From the NCBI RefSeq assembly GCF_000179235.2, contig NZ_CP039373.1, forward strand, positions 62,032 through 126,031: a stretch of DNA of 64,000 nt. Direction: 5' to 3'. Shown here piece after piece: positions 49,150 to 58,134 of the stretch. A program made the translations under genes and the position numbers. Position 1 is the first letter of the stretch; every line of letters starts with the position of its first letter. This DNA is from Synechococcus sp. CB0101 (GTDB lineage Bacteria; Cyanobacteriota; Cyanobacteriia; PCC-6307; Cyanobiaceae). Below the pieces are notes generated by a model, which had not been told where the DNA came from, did not search any database, and saw only the letters and a program-made list of their open reading frames with translations.

Positions 49150-50028
49150 TCAAGGGGGTTGGCTCAGTGGAGCGGCCCACGGCAGGTAGCGGAGTTCGAA
49201 CACCGCATTCGGGTGGCAGGGGACTGCTGGCTGAGGCGAGGCGGGTACGGCGCTGAAGGGAGCGCCGGGGGCGGAGGTTTGTCGAAACGCTTCGCGAACG
49301 ATCCCGATGGGGCAGGGAAGGGCATCTCTGTATGCGGTCCGGATCGGGGGGGGCAATTCAGCGATGCCTTCACCGTCTTGCCACCACACCTGCAGGCCCG
49401 CTTGTTGGAGGCTGCTCAGCCAGGTGGCGTTTGCCCGGGGAGATAGCTGTCCATGGCTATACGCGCTGATGTGAAGGGGGCGATTCAGCCGTTCCGCCAA
49501 CTCCAGCAGTTGCTTCCGAGTGTTGTCTCGTCTCCCTGGGTCGTTGAAGAGTCGGTCGGAGAGTTCAGCGGGTAGATACCAGCCAGCCACCGGTAGCTGG
49601 CGCTGCTCCAGCAACGGCATCAGGCGCTGCTGTTGGTTCAGTGATTGACGCTGTAACGCGGCCCAGTAGCTGCTGAGGCGATCCTTCCAGCCTGGCTGCA
49701 GCACCGTTTGGAAGTAAGTCGGATCCGCGGCCAGCCCGATCACCAGCTTTAAACCTTGCTGATGGGCTTCGGTTAGAGCGTTGAGCAGCCAATCGTTTTG
49801 CTCGAAGCGCTCATCACCAAAGGCACTCCATTGCACGATCAAACTTTCGTAGCCCTGGCTGCGGCTGCGCTGCCAGATCTGGCTCCACTCCTCAACGCTC
49901 AGCCCCTGATCACGGTTGAGGGGCTGATAGAAGAGTGTTTCAGCGCCAACCCTGGTGCCGCTGGCCAGGAGCACGGCAACGATCGTCAGGACCTGCTGCC
50001 CGAGTCTGCGGTGCATCCAACGCGTCAT
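49150..50028 (-). CDS. DUF4434-like exported TIM-barrel protein (YbcH-like position)
   Basis: A 292-residue protein with a signal peptide (VLTIVAVLLASGTRVGA). The domain begins ETLFYQPLNRDQGLSVEEWSQIWQ and continues YESLIVQWSAFGDERF, LKLVIGLAADPTYFQTVL, VAGWYLPAELSDRLF, PLHISAYSHGQLSP, a beta/alpha series like DUF4434 glycosidase-related barrels. Its start overlaps the nfrA-like stop (ATGA at 50025-50028). In E. coli ybcH sits beside nfrA and nfrB; this gene occupies the same place and may process or bind the exported glycan (inference). Confidence 0.72.
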   Translation of the reverse strand: MTRWMHRRLGQQVLTIVAVLLASGTRVGAETLFYQPLNRDQGLSVEEWSQIWQRSRSQGYESLIVQWSAFGDERFEQNDWLLNALTEAHQQGLKLVIGLAADPTYFQTVLQPGWKDRLSSYWAALQRQSLNQQQRLMPLLEQRQLPVAGWYLPAELSDRLFNDPGRRDNTRKQLLELAERLNRPLHISAYSHGQLSPRANATWLSSLQQAGLQVWWQDGEGIAELPPPIRTAYRDALPCPIGIVREAFRQTSAPGAPFSAVPASPQPAVPCHPNAVFELRYLPWAAPLSQPP

Positions 50029-52541
50029 AGATCGGCCTGCAGGCTGAGCACCAGGCCCGTGCTGTTGCGATACAGATCACCGGCTAGCGATTGCTGCAGT
50101 TCAATGCGCGTTGTGATCTTGCGTCGGTAGGCCCGCAGGCGATCCTGTTGCAGCCACAGCTGCCAGCGCAGACCCAGCCCCACCCGCAGGTCGGCGAGGC
50201 TGTTCTGTTGGGTGAATTGCCCGAGCAAATAGGGGCTGAGGGTCTGCGCGAGCCCACGACCAATTCGCCAGGTTCTTCCCTGGCTGTAACGGGCCAGGCT
50301 GAGGGTCTGGTTCTGATTCACAAACCAGGCTGCATCGAGATAGAGCGAGCGTTCATTCCAGGCCCGTTGATCTTCTTTCCATTCCGCATTCCAGCGGCCC
50401 TGATCGAGCAGAGAGCCGTTGATGCGTAGCAGCAAATCGTTGGTCTGAGCCTCGCCAATCTGCCCTTGATAAGCTTCAGTGAACAGGTTCATGTTCACAC
50501 CAGCAATCGGTGCATAACGCAGGCCCGCACCGGCGGCTGTTTGGTTCTGGTTGTTCGTCGCATCGTTGGCGCTGATCATGCGCCCGTATCCATAGAGGCC
50601 CTCCATCGGCAGACGGTGTTCATAAAGCGCTGTGGCGACCAAGGTGTTGTTGGCATTGATCAAGGCTTCATTCACCGTCTGGGCGGCACCATCGGGAGCT
50701 GCCGTCACGTTGAGCAGCAGACTGTTTTGGCGGGCGAGACTTTCGTACGTGCGTTTCAGCCCATAGATCCGTTGCCGCTGCGCTGGCAAATCAAGACGGT
50801 CGGTGGCGGTCGACTGATCCTGCTCGAGCTCGATGGCCTTGGCCAGGTGAACGAGGCTTGCGGAGCGGTTGCCCTGCTCCCGATACCGATTCGCTAATTC
50901 CGTCTCCACGGCTGGGTTGCCGTTGTTCTGACGACTGACCTCCAGCAGCACCGGCACGGCCTGATCCCTCACGCTGCGTCTTGGGTCCTGGCTGAGGGTG
51001 AAGCCGTAGTCGCTCAGATAGCTCGGTTGGCCTGGGCTCAGTTGAGTGGCCTTCTCCAGCCAGGTCAGGGCTTTGCCTCGGTCCCCTCGGGCGCGCGCGA
51101 TTAACCCGGCTTGATAGAAATCAGCAGCGTCTTTGCTGTCACGCAGCACATGCTCGTAGCGCTCCAGCGCTGATGTCAGATCACCACGGGCTTGGGCAAT
51201 CAGCCCCCCGAGCCGCCATTGCGCGAGCGTTGGCTCGCGAAGCTGAAGCCAGTGTTCTTCAGCCTGTTCCGGTTGGTTCAGTTCCAGTGCCACCTGGGCC
51301 ATGCCGGCCTGTACGACTGGCTTCCTGCGCTCCTCGTCCGGTTGGGCTGTCCAGATTTGATAAGCCTGCTCCGGTTCGCCACTGGCGGCCAGGGCAAAGG
51401 CCAGCAACGCATCGGCATCGCGGCGCCCCATCGCCGAGGCGCGCTCGAGCTGGATCACCGCTTCACCGGGACGCTCGCTTAAGGCGCATTCGCCTCGGGC
51501 TAACCATTCGCTCGCGGCAGCTGATTGAGCAGCAGCGCTGGTGAAGGGCGGTAAGCGATGGCACTGGCCGCGATCAACCAGGAGTTCGTAGAGGTCACCG
51601 CGCAGCGTTGCGGGTAGTCGCGGCGCCAGCCGCCCGAGCCAAGCCGCCTCTGGTGGCCGGAGCTGGGCGTAGAGATTCACCAACCGACTGGCGAGTGGTT
51701 CTGGGATGGGTGGTGCCCCTGGTCGGTCATCCTGCAAGCGATGCTCCAGCAGGCTTAGCGCCTCGGAGCTCCGGCCCGCTTGAATCAAGCGGTAGCTCAG
51801 TTGATCGAGGGTCGGCGGAGGCTCCCGTTGTTGGGCCTGCGCCTGGGCTGTTGTCTGTAGCGGTATGGCGGGGTTGAGAAATGCTCGAGCCAAGTTGAGG
51901 CGTTTGCTCAGCAGTGATGACAGTCCTCGGCCCTGGCGGCTCAGGGGCTCGAGCTCAGCCACCACGGAGCGCCAGTCACGAGCCAGCTCGGCCAGGCCGC
52001 TGCGGTAGTCGATCAAGCCGCCATGGTTTCGCAGCCAACGCCAGGCGGCAGGGGCTCCCCACCTGCGCCGGAGCTGTTCCGCATAGGCGGTTGCCAGCGC
52101 ATCGCGATCTTGCTTGGAGCGGGCTTGCTGCAACCAGCGTTCCACCCGGTTGGTTGGAGCGGGGTTGGGTTGGTTCAACCAACTGTTCTGGATCTCCCGG
52201 CGTAGCGGTTCTCGCGGTAGAGGTGCCAGAGCATCCAGGGCTGTTCCAAAACGCCGTTGCGCCAGCAACGCCTCGGCCAACAGCAGCCGAGCCTCACGGG
52301 AGTTGGCGTCGATCTTGTTGAGCACATGTCGTGCCTCCCGTTCGGCTTCAGCGAAGCGCCGTTGCTGGAGGGCCTTGGCTCCACGCGCCAAATGGGGGTA
52401 GCTGCTGAACCGCTGCCAATCGCGCAACAGATTGGGAAACGCTTGCGCAGGAGCACTGGCCATCAGCCCGCTCAAGCCCGTTCCCACCCAGAACAGCGTG
52501 AGCCCATGCCCTAACAGCAACGTGGTGAGCTGTTGTCTCAT
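50025..52541 (-). CDS. nfrA: NfrA-like outer-membrane protein: TPR array plus C-terminal beta-barrel
   Basis: An 838-residue exported protein. A hydrophobic N-terminus (TTLLLGHGLTLFWVGTGLSGL) is followed by TPR-type helical repeats to about residue 600 (for example LVNLYAQLRPPEAAWLGRLA, AGLIARARGDRGKALTWLEKATQLSPGQP) and by a beta-rich C-terminus with alternating aromatic strands (INLF, RWQLWLQQDRLRAYRRKITTRIELQQSLAGDLY) ending in VLSLQADL. This is the NfrA/BcsC plan for glycan export through the outer membrane. Its start overlaps the nfrB-like stop by 4 bases. In E. coli NfrA is the phage N4 receptor component. Confidence 0.8.
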   Translation of the reverse strand: MRQQLTTLLLGHGLTLFWVGTGLSGLMASAPAQAFPNLLRDWQRFSSYPHLARGAKALQQRRFAEAEREARHVLNKIDANSREARLLLAEALLAQRRFGTALDALAPLPREPLRREIQNSWLNQPNPAPTNRVERWLQQARSKQDRDALATAYAEQLRRRWGAPAAWRWLRNHGGLIDYRSGLAELARDWRSVVAELEPLSRQGRGLSSLLSKRLNLARAFLNPAIPLQTTAQAQAQQREPPPTLDQLSYRLIQAGRSSEALSLLEHRLQDDRPGAPPIPEPLASRLVNLYAQLRPPEAAWLGRLAPRLPATLRGDLYELLVDRGQCHRLPPFTSAAAQSAAASEWLARGECALSERPGEAVIQLERASAMGRRDADALLAFALAASGEPEQAYQIWTAQPDEERRKPVVQAGMAQVALELNQPEQAEEHWLQLREPTLAQWRLGGLIAQARGDLTSALERYEHVLRDSKDAADFYQAGLIARARGDRGKALTWLEKATQLSPGQPSYLSDYGFTLSQDPRRSVRDQAVPVLLEVSRQNNGNPAVETELANRYREQGNRSASLVHLAKAIELEQDQSTATDRLDLPAQRQRIYGLKRTYESLARQNSLLLNVTAAPDGAAQTVNEALINANNTLVATALYEHRLPMEGLYGYGRMISANDATNNQNQTAAGAGLRYAPIAGVNMNLFTEAYQGQIGEAQTNDLLLRINGSLLDQGRWNAEWKEDQRAWNERSLYLDAAWFVNQNQTLSLARYSQGRTWRIGRGLAQTLSPYLLGQFTQQNSLADLRVGLGLRWQLWLQQDRLRAYRRKITTRIELQQSLAGDLYRNSTGLVLSLQADL

Positions 52542-54718
52542 GGAGCTGTGATCGTGAGTCCAGCCAGACCGCGTTGCCGTTGCCGTTGTTGTTCCATTAA
52601 CAGCGTCTCCAGGCTGTTTTGGTTGAGCAGACCCCGTTGCAGCAGGTGATCTCCCAGGCGCTCCTGCAACGGGTCAAAGCTGATCAGGGCCTGGCTGAGC
52701 ACGGCTTGGTTGAGCAGACCCATCTCCACGGCCAGATCTCCTAGCAGGATCAAGTGGCGGCCAAGCGCTTCCACGCGTTCAGGGTTGGGATCCCGCGCTA
52801 GTTCACGGATGCCTGCGGCCAGGTCACTGTTCTCATCGGGCCGGTATCCATGGATCAGTCCGATCTGAACACGGCCCTGGGGCACCAGAACCTGGCGGCA
52901 GGGACAGCCCAGTTGACGGCTGATCACGCCCAGGGCCACGGCACTGGCGGCGCTTTCGCGCCCCAACACTAAGTTGTTCTCTTCCATGCATAAGGGCAGC
53001 ACGGAGTATTTGAACGCCAACCGTTCTCCAATCCGCTCAAGCAGCTCGGCATCTGGTTGGAAGGGATTGCAATCGCGCCAGCCGAGCTGATGTTGCTGGG
53101 CCAGCGCGGCGGCTAATTGACGGCTGTCGATCAGGCCTTCGTCAAGGAGCTGTTGCCCAATCCTTCGGCGTCCACTGCGTGCCAGTACCTGCTCCAGCTG
53201 GGTTCTTCCGAGGGATCCCTGCTCGATCAGGATCTCGCCAATCGGCTGGCTCTTCGAACTTTCGGCGACACTTGGGAACACATGTGTGGTTTTGTCCCAG
53301 GCCACTCGCCGTGCATCGCCCATCGCCATCACTTGCCGGAAGGCGCGCAAGTTGCCGAAGAAATTCACCCAGTTGGCCCACACCATGCGTGGAATGGCCA
53401 TAACACTGGCAACGAAGCCATAGAAGCTGCCCGTGAAGATCATGCGTTGCATGATCCGGTTGAGTAGCAGAAGTCCATTGTACAGAAGCAGACCATGGAG
53501 AAAGCGGCTATTTCCGAGAATCGATGCAAACTCCCAGCCGCTCCACCCCTCCAGGCTGATCAACCAAGCAATCCCAAGTTGTACAGCTAGAAGCATCGAC
53601 AGCAGTCCAATTAGATTGCTGATGCCACCGCGTCGATCGCGCCACAGGAAGTAGTTCAGAAGCCAGTTTCGCGTCCAGGGGATCGTCTGGGATCCTTGAA
53701 AGACAATCCCAGTAATCCAGCGTGATTTCTGCCGGATGGCTGTGGCCATCGTCTCGGGAAAGTTTTCGCGTACGCAGATCACCTTGGAGGTGCGTTCATT
53801 CACGCCGAAGCGTTGTTCGCGCAGCGGGGCCAGGGCAGGATCCCGAGGGCTGAAGCGCACAAAAATCTCGCGCATCCCAGCCTGTCGCAGGCGGAATCCG
53901 ATGTCATAGTCCTCGGTGAGGCTCTGGGTTGAGAAGGCAATGCCTTCTCCCTCATTGAGAAGCTGTAGAACTGCTCGGCGGCTGAAGCAGGTGCCAACAC
54001 CGGCGCTCGGTACTTGCCCAACCAGTGCCTCCCGAACGATCACGTCCTTGCCATGCAGTTCTGCGAATTCATCGGCGTAGTGGTTGGCCGTGAAGTTCCA
54101 CCAATGGCGATGCAGAAAGGGATAGACCGGCACCTGGATCAGGTCTTTGCGGTCGACCAATAGATTGAATAGCCTTAGTTCCAGGGGCGAGATCACGTCT
54201 TCGGCATCATGCAGGATGAAGCCACTGAATTGCACACACGCCTCCTGCTCAAATCTCAGAACGGCTGCCAGGATGTTGTTGAGGCAATCGGCTTTGCTGG
54301 TTGGCCCCGGCAAGGCGCACACCACCTTGTGCACATTGCTGAAACGTTGGCAGGCCTGGTCAACATCGCTCTGAGTGTCGGCATCGTTGGGATAGGTGCC
54401 AACGAAGATCTGGTAGTTCTCGTAGTCGAGGTGTGTGGCTGCCAGATGAGCCATCTGGCCAATCACGCCTACCTCGTTCCAGGCGGGCACAAGGATTGCG
54501 AGGGGACGCTCACTCTCGCGATAAAGGGTTTGCTCGTCTGCGAATGAGCGGCGGCTGTAAATCCAGGCACGTCGCCAGCTGAAGCGCAGCCAGTACAGCA
54601 AATCGATGAGCAGATCCTCTGTGCCGAAGGCTGCCAAGGCACTTCCGATCACGGCCGTGGCGATCCGCAAGAGGTAGAGATAGGCGGCAAAGCCGTCAAC
54701 GAGAGCGTCGGCAGTCAT
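52538..54718 (-). CDS. nfrB: NfrB-like membrane glycosyltransferase with MshEN c-di-GMP-binding domains
   Basis: A 726-residue inner-membrane protein. GT2 catalytic core: LAILVPAWNEVGVIGQM near residue 72, HDAEDVISPLELR (DxD-like), SLTEDYDIGFRLRQAGM (TED) and RQKSRWITGI (QxxRW). Several membrane helices follow (LIGLLSMLLAVQLGIAWLI, FLHGLLLYNGLLLLN). The C-terminus has repeated MshEN-type units: IGEILIEQGSLGRTQLEQVL, RIGQQLLDEGLIDSRQLAAAL and LGDHLLQRGLLNQNSLETLL. MshEN binds c-di-GMP, and a diguanylate cyclase gene is divergent, with its probable start about 70 bases away. It synthesises an unidentified polysaccharide, by analogy with E. coli NfrB. Confidence 0.85.
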   Translation of the reverse strand: MTADALVDGFAAYLYLLRIATAVIGSALAAFGTEDLLIDLLYWLRFSWRRAWIYSRRSFADEQTLYRESERPLAILVPAWNEVGVIGQMAHLAATHLDYENYQIFVGTYPNDADTQSDVDQACQRFSNVHKVVCALPGPTSKADCLNNILAAVLRFEQEACVQFSGFILHDAEDVISPLELRLFNLLVDRKDLIQVPVYPFLHRHWWNFTANHYADEFAELHGKDVIVREALVGQVPSAGVGTCFSRRAVLQLLNEGEGIAFSTQSLTEDYDIGFRLRQAGMREIFVRFSPRDPALAPLREQRFGVNERTSKVICVRENFPETMATAIRQKSRWITGIVFQGSQTIPWTRNWLLNYFLWRDRRGGISNLIGLLSMLLAVQLGIAWLISLEGWSGWEFASILGNSRFLHGLLLYNGLLLLNRIMQRMIFTGSFYGFVASVMAIPRMVWANWVNFFGNLRAFRQVMAMGDARRVAWDKTTHVFPSVAESSKSQPIGEILIEQGSLGRTQLEQVLARSGRRRIGQQLLDEGLIDSRQLAAALAQQHQLGWRDCNPFQPDAELLERIGERLAFKYSVLPLCMEENNLVLGRESAASAVALGVISRQLGCPCRQVLVPQGRVQIGLIHGYRPDENSDLAAGIRELARDPNPERVEALGRHLILLGDLAVEMGLLNQAVLSQALISFDPLQERLGDHLLQRGLLNQNSLETLLMEQQRQRQRGLAGLTITAP

Positions 54719-54788
54719 GGCGGGATGGGCGCTTCACCGCTTCTCGACGCCTGCCTACAGTAAGGCCGCTGAAGGATTGGCAGTCGCC

Positions 54789-56252
54789 ATGAACGGGCTT
54801 GCTCTTCCCTTCAAAAGCTCCCGTCGTGCCGCGATTCTTTTATCGGCTCTGCTGTTGGCAGGTCTGGGTTTCCTGTCGCTTTTTGCGTATCTGCGCTCGA
54901 CCCGGCAGTTCGATCGTCAGATGGCCACCAAGATCCTGCCGCTTACGGCAGATGCCGTGACGGCTCGCATCGATGATGTGATCAGTCAGCCTATTTTGGC
55001 TTCCAGGTTGCTTGCTGATAACAGCCTGATCCTTGGTTTGCTCTCATCTGGACGCAACGACTCTGGTGCGATTACGTCGTATCTTTTGTCTATTCAAAAG
55101 GCTGCAGGCGCGCAATCTGCATTTCTGGTGCCTCAGAGCACGCTTCAGTATTTTCATTCCTCAGGTGTGATCAAGACGATTCAGCCTGAATCTCCCCAGG
55201 ATCGTTGGTATCGAGATTTTCTAGCCTCTGGCCAGATGGTTGAGATCGATATCGATCGTGATACGGCTGATCCAAGTCGGACTGTTGCGTTTGTGAACGT
55301 CCGCATCCAGGGGCGTGATCAGCAGTTGCTGGGGGTTGCTGGTTTGGGCGTGTCGGCTGAGGCCATCCAGCGGCAACTCAAGGCGATTCAATCCGATTAT
55401 GGCGCTCGGGTTCTGCTGGTTAACGGCGTCGGATCTGTGGTGTTGTCCTCAGACGGAACACAAGGCATTCTCAGTCATATTCCTGGTCTTGGCGATCAGG
55501 CTCGGGTGATTCTGTCTCAGCCGAGTAGCTCCATACAGCGCCAACTTGGAAGTGACTTACTCTATGTGAATGTACAGCAGATTCGTGGATCTGGTTTGAC
55601 TCTGGTGGTTGTCCAGACCCTGGATCCCGACGAAAAGCAATTGCGCAGCTTGCTGATTTAGAACACGTTGGTTGCCCTATTGATTGGGGCCTTGTTGATT
55701 GTGGCTGGCCGTTTTACGATTGGCCGTGAGCATGAGAAGCTTCACCAAGCTGCTCACACCGATGGCCTCAAAGGCCTGTTGAACCGTACGGCCTTCGCTC
55801 CTTTGTTTGATGCCTGCACGGCAGATGCAGCGGCAGGCCAGGGTGGTCTGGTGGCCGCGTTGATGGACATTGACTATTTCAAGCGCGTGAATGACACGTA
55901 TGGCCACGCTGTTGGTGATGAAGCTCTGCGCATCGTGGCGACTGCAATTCGCAGTAGTGTTCGTGACACCGATCCTGTGTTTCGTTGGGGCGGTGAGGAG
56001 TTTCTGCTCTTGTTGCCGATGGCTGATTTGCCCCAGGCCCTTGCACGATTAGAGGCCCTCCGGGATCGATTGCGGGGTACTCCGATTGAGGTGCCACAGC
56101 CTGCGGGGGCGATCTATGTCAACCTTAGCTTTGGTGTGGGACGTCACCGGAAAGGGGAATCCAGTGCAGGTCTGCTTCAGCGCGCCGACCGAGCTCTTTA
56201 TGACGCTAAAAACAGCGGGCGCGACTGTATCGCTGTCGATCAAGAGTCTTAG
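54789..56252 (+). pseudogene. Membrane diguanylate cyclase split by an in-frame TAG
   Basis: The frame would give 487 residues: N-terminal helix (AAILLSALLLAGLGFLSLFAYL), a periplasmic sensory domain of about 240 residues, a second helix (TLVALLIGALLIVAGRF), then a GGDEF domain. The domain is complete: TDGLKGLLNR, MDIDYFKRVNDTYGHAVGDEAL and RWGGEEFLLLLP, with the inhibitory RxxD (RDTD) five residues before GGEEF. A TAG at 55659-55661 interrupts it just before the second helix; one change (for example CAG) would restore it. Two products, sensor and cytosolic-side cyclase from TTG 55668, are conceivable. It is divergent from the nfrB-like gene. Confidence 0.8.
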
Positions 56253-56413
56253 CGTCTTGGTAGCCGCTCCCAAGCGAGGTCAAAGAGGTAATAGATCAAG
56301 GTGAGGCCGATATGGATTTCTATCGATTGTCTCAATCCAATAAATAGTGCTGTAAAAGCAATTGCAATCACCCGGTAAGCCAGGGCTTTCCAGATCAATG
56401 GGCGTTGAATCAC
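56249..56413 (-). CDS. DUF2061 small membrane protein
   Basis: A 54-residue protein from GTG at 56413: VIQRPLIWKALAYRVIAIAF then TALFIGLRQSIEIHIGLTLI and YYLFDLAWERLPRR. The K-A-x-x-Y/W-R-x-I-A start, one helix, and YYxxDxAWER ending fit DUF2061, a family of tiny membrane proteins of unknown function. An in-frame stop directly upstream excludes a longer form. Its 3' end overlaps the diguanylate cyclase stop by a few bases. Confidence 0.75.
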   Translation of the reverse strand: MIQRPLIWKALAYRVIAIAFTALFIGLRQSIEIHIGLTLIYYLFDLAWERLPRR

Positions 56414-56641
56414 GAGCGGTCACGCGCGCTGGCTTTCGCTAGGAAGTCTGCCTGAGCCAGTGCTGACGCATGGTTGTGATGCGCGCCTTTCCTGAGCGTG
56501 GCCGGCTTCACAGTGCACCTACGATGCAGTCTCCTGTGGCGTGAGATTTAACGCCGGATCGAAGATCTTCAGGCGTTGGAGTCCGATCTACAGGCCATGC
56601 TGTCCAGCTGGCAATCTTGTGGTGGCCGTTAGCCGAGGGGC
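56414..56641. other. Intergenic region with a possible regulator remnant
   Basis: About 230 bases without an intact gene. On the plus strand, 56552-56632 reads RRIEDLQALESDLQAMLSSW and ends at a stop, a heptad-like C-terminal helix with a late Cys as in MerR-family regulators, but preceded by a stop and without a DNA-binding part. It may be a gene remnant or coincidence. Confidence 0.25.
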
Positions 56642-56899
56642 TCAGAGTCCTTCGCAGTGCTGCACGGCCTTGAGGTAGATCAGTTTTCCAGGGCCGCTCT
56701 GCCCCTGGAGCGCACTGCTCTGGCGCAATTGGATCTGGGCATCCACGCAGCGGTTGTAGCGATGGGCTTTCACCGCTTGGGGAATTTGCAGGAGGGCGAT
56801 GGCCAGAAGGCTGCAGCTACTGATGGTGGCCAGTACGGGGTAGGCGTGGGCGCGCACCATCTCGCGGGTGGTGAGCTGCTGCTGGGTGTGATCGCTCAT
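56642..56899 (-). CDS. Small membrane protein of unknown function
   Basis: An 85-residue protein from MSDHTQQQLTTREMVRAHAY, with a hydrophobic segment (YPVLATISSCSLLAIALLQIP) and a basic/polar tail with two Cys (HRYNRCVDAQIQLRQS, AVQHCEGL). An ATG 45 bases upstream (56944) is also in frame and could be used. No family was recognised. Confidence 0.55.
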   Translation of the reverse strand: MSDHTQQQLTTREMVRAHAYPVLATISSCSLLAIALLQIPQAVKAHRYNRCVDAQIQLRQSSALQGQSGPGKLIYLKAVQHCEGL

Positions 56900-56980
56900 G
56901 GCGGTCTCGATGCTGCGCTGATGATGCTCCGTTGACATCCCCATCCGTACTGGCTAGTACAGGTGTACTCCGCCCTTGGG

Positions 56981-57178
56981 ATGATGGCTGTCGCTTCCCC
57001 TTATGCCGTGTTCCGCGCTGTTGATGTGATCTGGCCGCCCCAGGCTCCGCCTGTGGTTGTGGAGGGCGATCACGCCCGCATCCCCATTGCTCCCGTGCGC
57101 CGGCCTCGCAAGCGCCGTGTCACGGCCGCGGTGCAAGGAGAGTTGTTCCCTGCGGCGGCTGGGCTTTCGGTTGTGTGA
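56981..57178 (+). CDS. Hypothetical small basic protein
   Basis: A 65-residue frame, MMAVASPYAVFRAVDVIWPP then a Val/Pro-rich part (QAPPVVVEGDHARIPIAPVRRPRKRRVTAAV) and QGELFPAAAGLSVV. Its stop abuts the convergent cytochrome-b-like gene. No domain was recognised; coding status is plausible because the frame fills the gap with normal codon use. Confidence 0.45.
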   Translation: MMAVASPYAVFRAVDVIWPPQAPPVVVEGDHARIPIAPVRRPRKRRVTAAVQGELFPAAAGLSVV

Positions 57179-57700
57179 TCAGCGGCGGCGCAGGAGTTGC
57201 CTCGGCCAGCTGCGCGGCCCGTCGTTCTCGCGCACCTGGAGTTGCGCCATCGAGCGCGCGAAGCGCCAGCCCCCGCGGCGCAGCACAGCTCCCCCATGCC
57301 AGATCACCGCACCACTGATCAGTAGCCAGGCGAGCAGGTGCAAGTGATACGGAAAGGCATCGAGCTGCCCCGTGCGTAACCAGTCCTCCTGCATCAACTT
57401 GCCGCTGCCGATCGCGAGCATCAGACCGATCAGGGCTGCGGCATTGGCCGGTTGGCGCAGGCGGCTCCGACCAGCGTTCAGCGCGTAGAGCGCAAACACC
57501 AGCGCCACGGGCCAGAGCAGCACCCCCACCGTTCCATGGATGTCAATCCAATCGCCGGGGAGTGTCGGCAGGCGCAACCAGCGGCCGTCGTGATTGCTGA
57601 ACACCACGAGCCCGCTCAGCCAGGCCAGCGGCACGAGTAGGGCGGTGCATCCGTGCAGCAGCCGCAGCAGCGAGGGTTGGTAAGGAATGGGGCGGTTCAT
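57179..57700 (-). CDS. Cytochrome b561-like four-helix membrane protein
   Basis: A 173-residue integral membrane protein. Helices carry spaced His residues suited to b-type hemes: LLRLLHGCTALLVPLAWLSGLVV, WIDIHGTVGVLLWPVALVFALYAL, NAAALIGLMLAIGSGKLMQ and FPYHLHLLAWLLISGAVIWHGG. Electron-transfer partners are not encoded nearby. The C-terminus is Arg-rich. The assignment rests on the His/helix layout and not on a strict motif. Confidence 0.68.
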   Translation of the reverse strand: MNRPIPYQPSLLRLLHGCTALLVPLAWLSGLVVFSNHDGRWLRLPTLPGDWIDIHGTVGVLLWPVALVFALYALNAGRSRLRQPANAAALIGLMLAIGSGKLMQEDWLRTGQLDAFPYHLHLLAWLLISGAVIWHGGAVLRRGGWRFARSMAQLQVRENDGPRSWPRQLLRRR

Positions 57701-57743
57701 GTCGCCTGCCGGCCACAGTGAGAGTGATCCTGGCGTCTGATGG

Positions 57744-58073
57744 TTAAGCCAGGGGATCCGGGGCCGTCATCAGGCTGAGGTGATCGCGATGATCATCACG
57801 GTCGTGGTGGTTATCGCTGCCGCCGAGCGAATGCTCGCTGTCGTCGGAATACACAACGCTGCCGACGCGGCGCCCATCATCCTCTCGATGATCATCACGG
57901 CTGCCGTAGTGGCGTTCGCCATCGTGATCGTTGGAGTCGCCACCTGAAATGATCGGATCATCACTAAATGAAGCTGCCGTGAGCGAATCACGGTTTCGGT
58001 TGCGCTTGTGATCGCGATGATCGTTGCGGTGATGATCACGATCACGCCGATTGCGCTTGCGGTCGCGAGACAT
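57744..58073 (-). CDS. His/Asp/Arg-rich low-complexity protein
   Basis: A 109-residue hydrophilic protein: MSRDRKRNRRDRDHHRNDHR at the start, a central SGGDSNDHDGERHYGSRDDHRED and a C-terminal GGSDNHHDRDDHRDHLSL. It contains many GATCAT/GATCAC-derived Asp-His steps. There is no signal peptide. Such composition could bind metal ions or be intrinsically disordered. The alternative frame across the same DNA reads as an Ile/Thr/Ala run and is judged a shadow. Confidence 0.5.
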   Translation of the reverse strand: MSRDRKRNRRDRDHHRNDHRDHKRNRNRDSLTAASFSDDPIISGGDSNDHDGERHYGSRDDHREDDGRRVGSVVYSDDSEHSLGGSDNHHDRDDHRDHLSLMTAPDPLA

Positions 58074-58134
58074 TGGCTGCTCTCGGAGAACTCTTTCACC
58101 GTATGCAGCGTCCCGTGAGGAACTCGTGAGGCCC

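Noticed and set aside
57770-58099. Hydrophobic Ile/Thr/Ala-rich frame on the minus strand
   Set aside because: It is the shifted reading of the GATCAT-type repeat; the His/Asp/Arg frame has a cleaner start and codon use.
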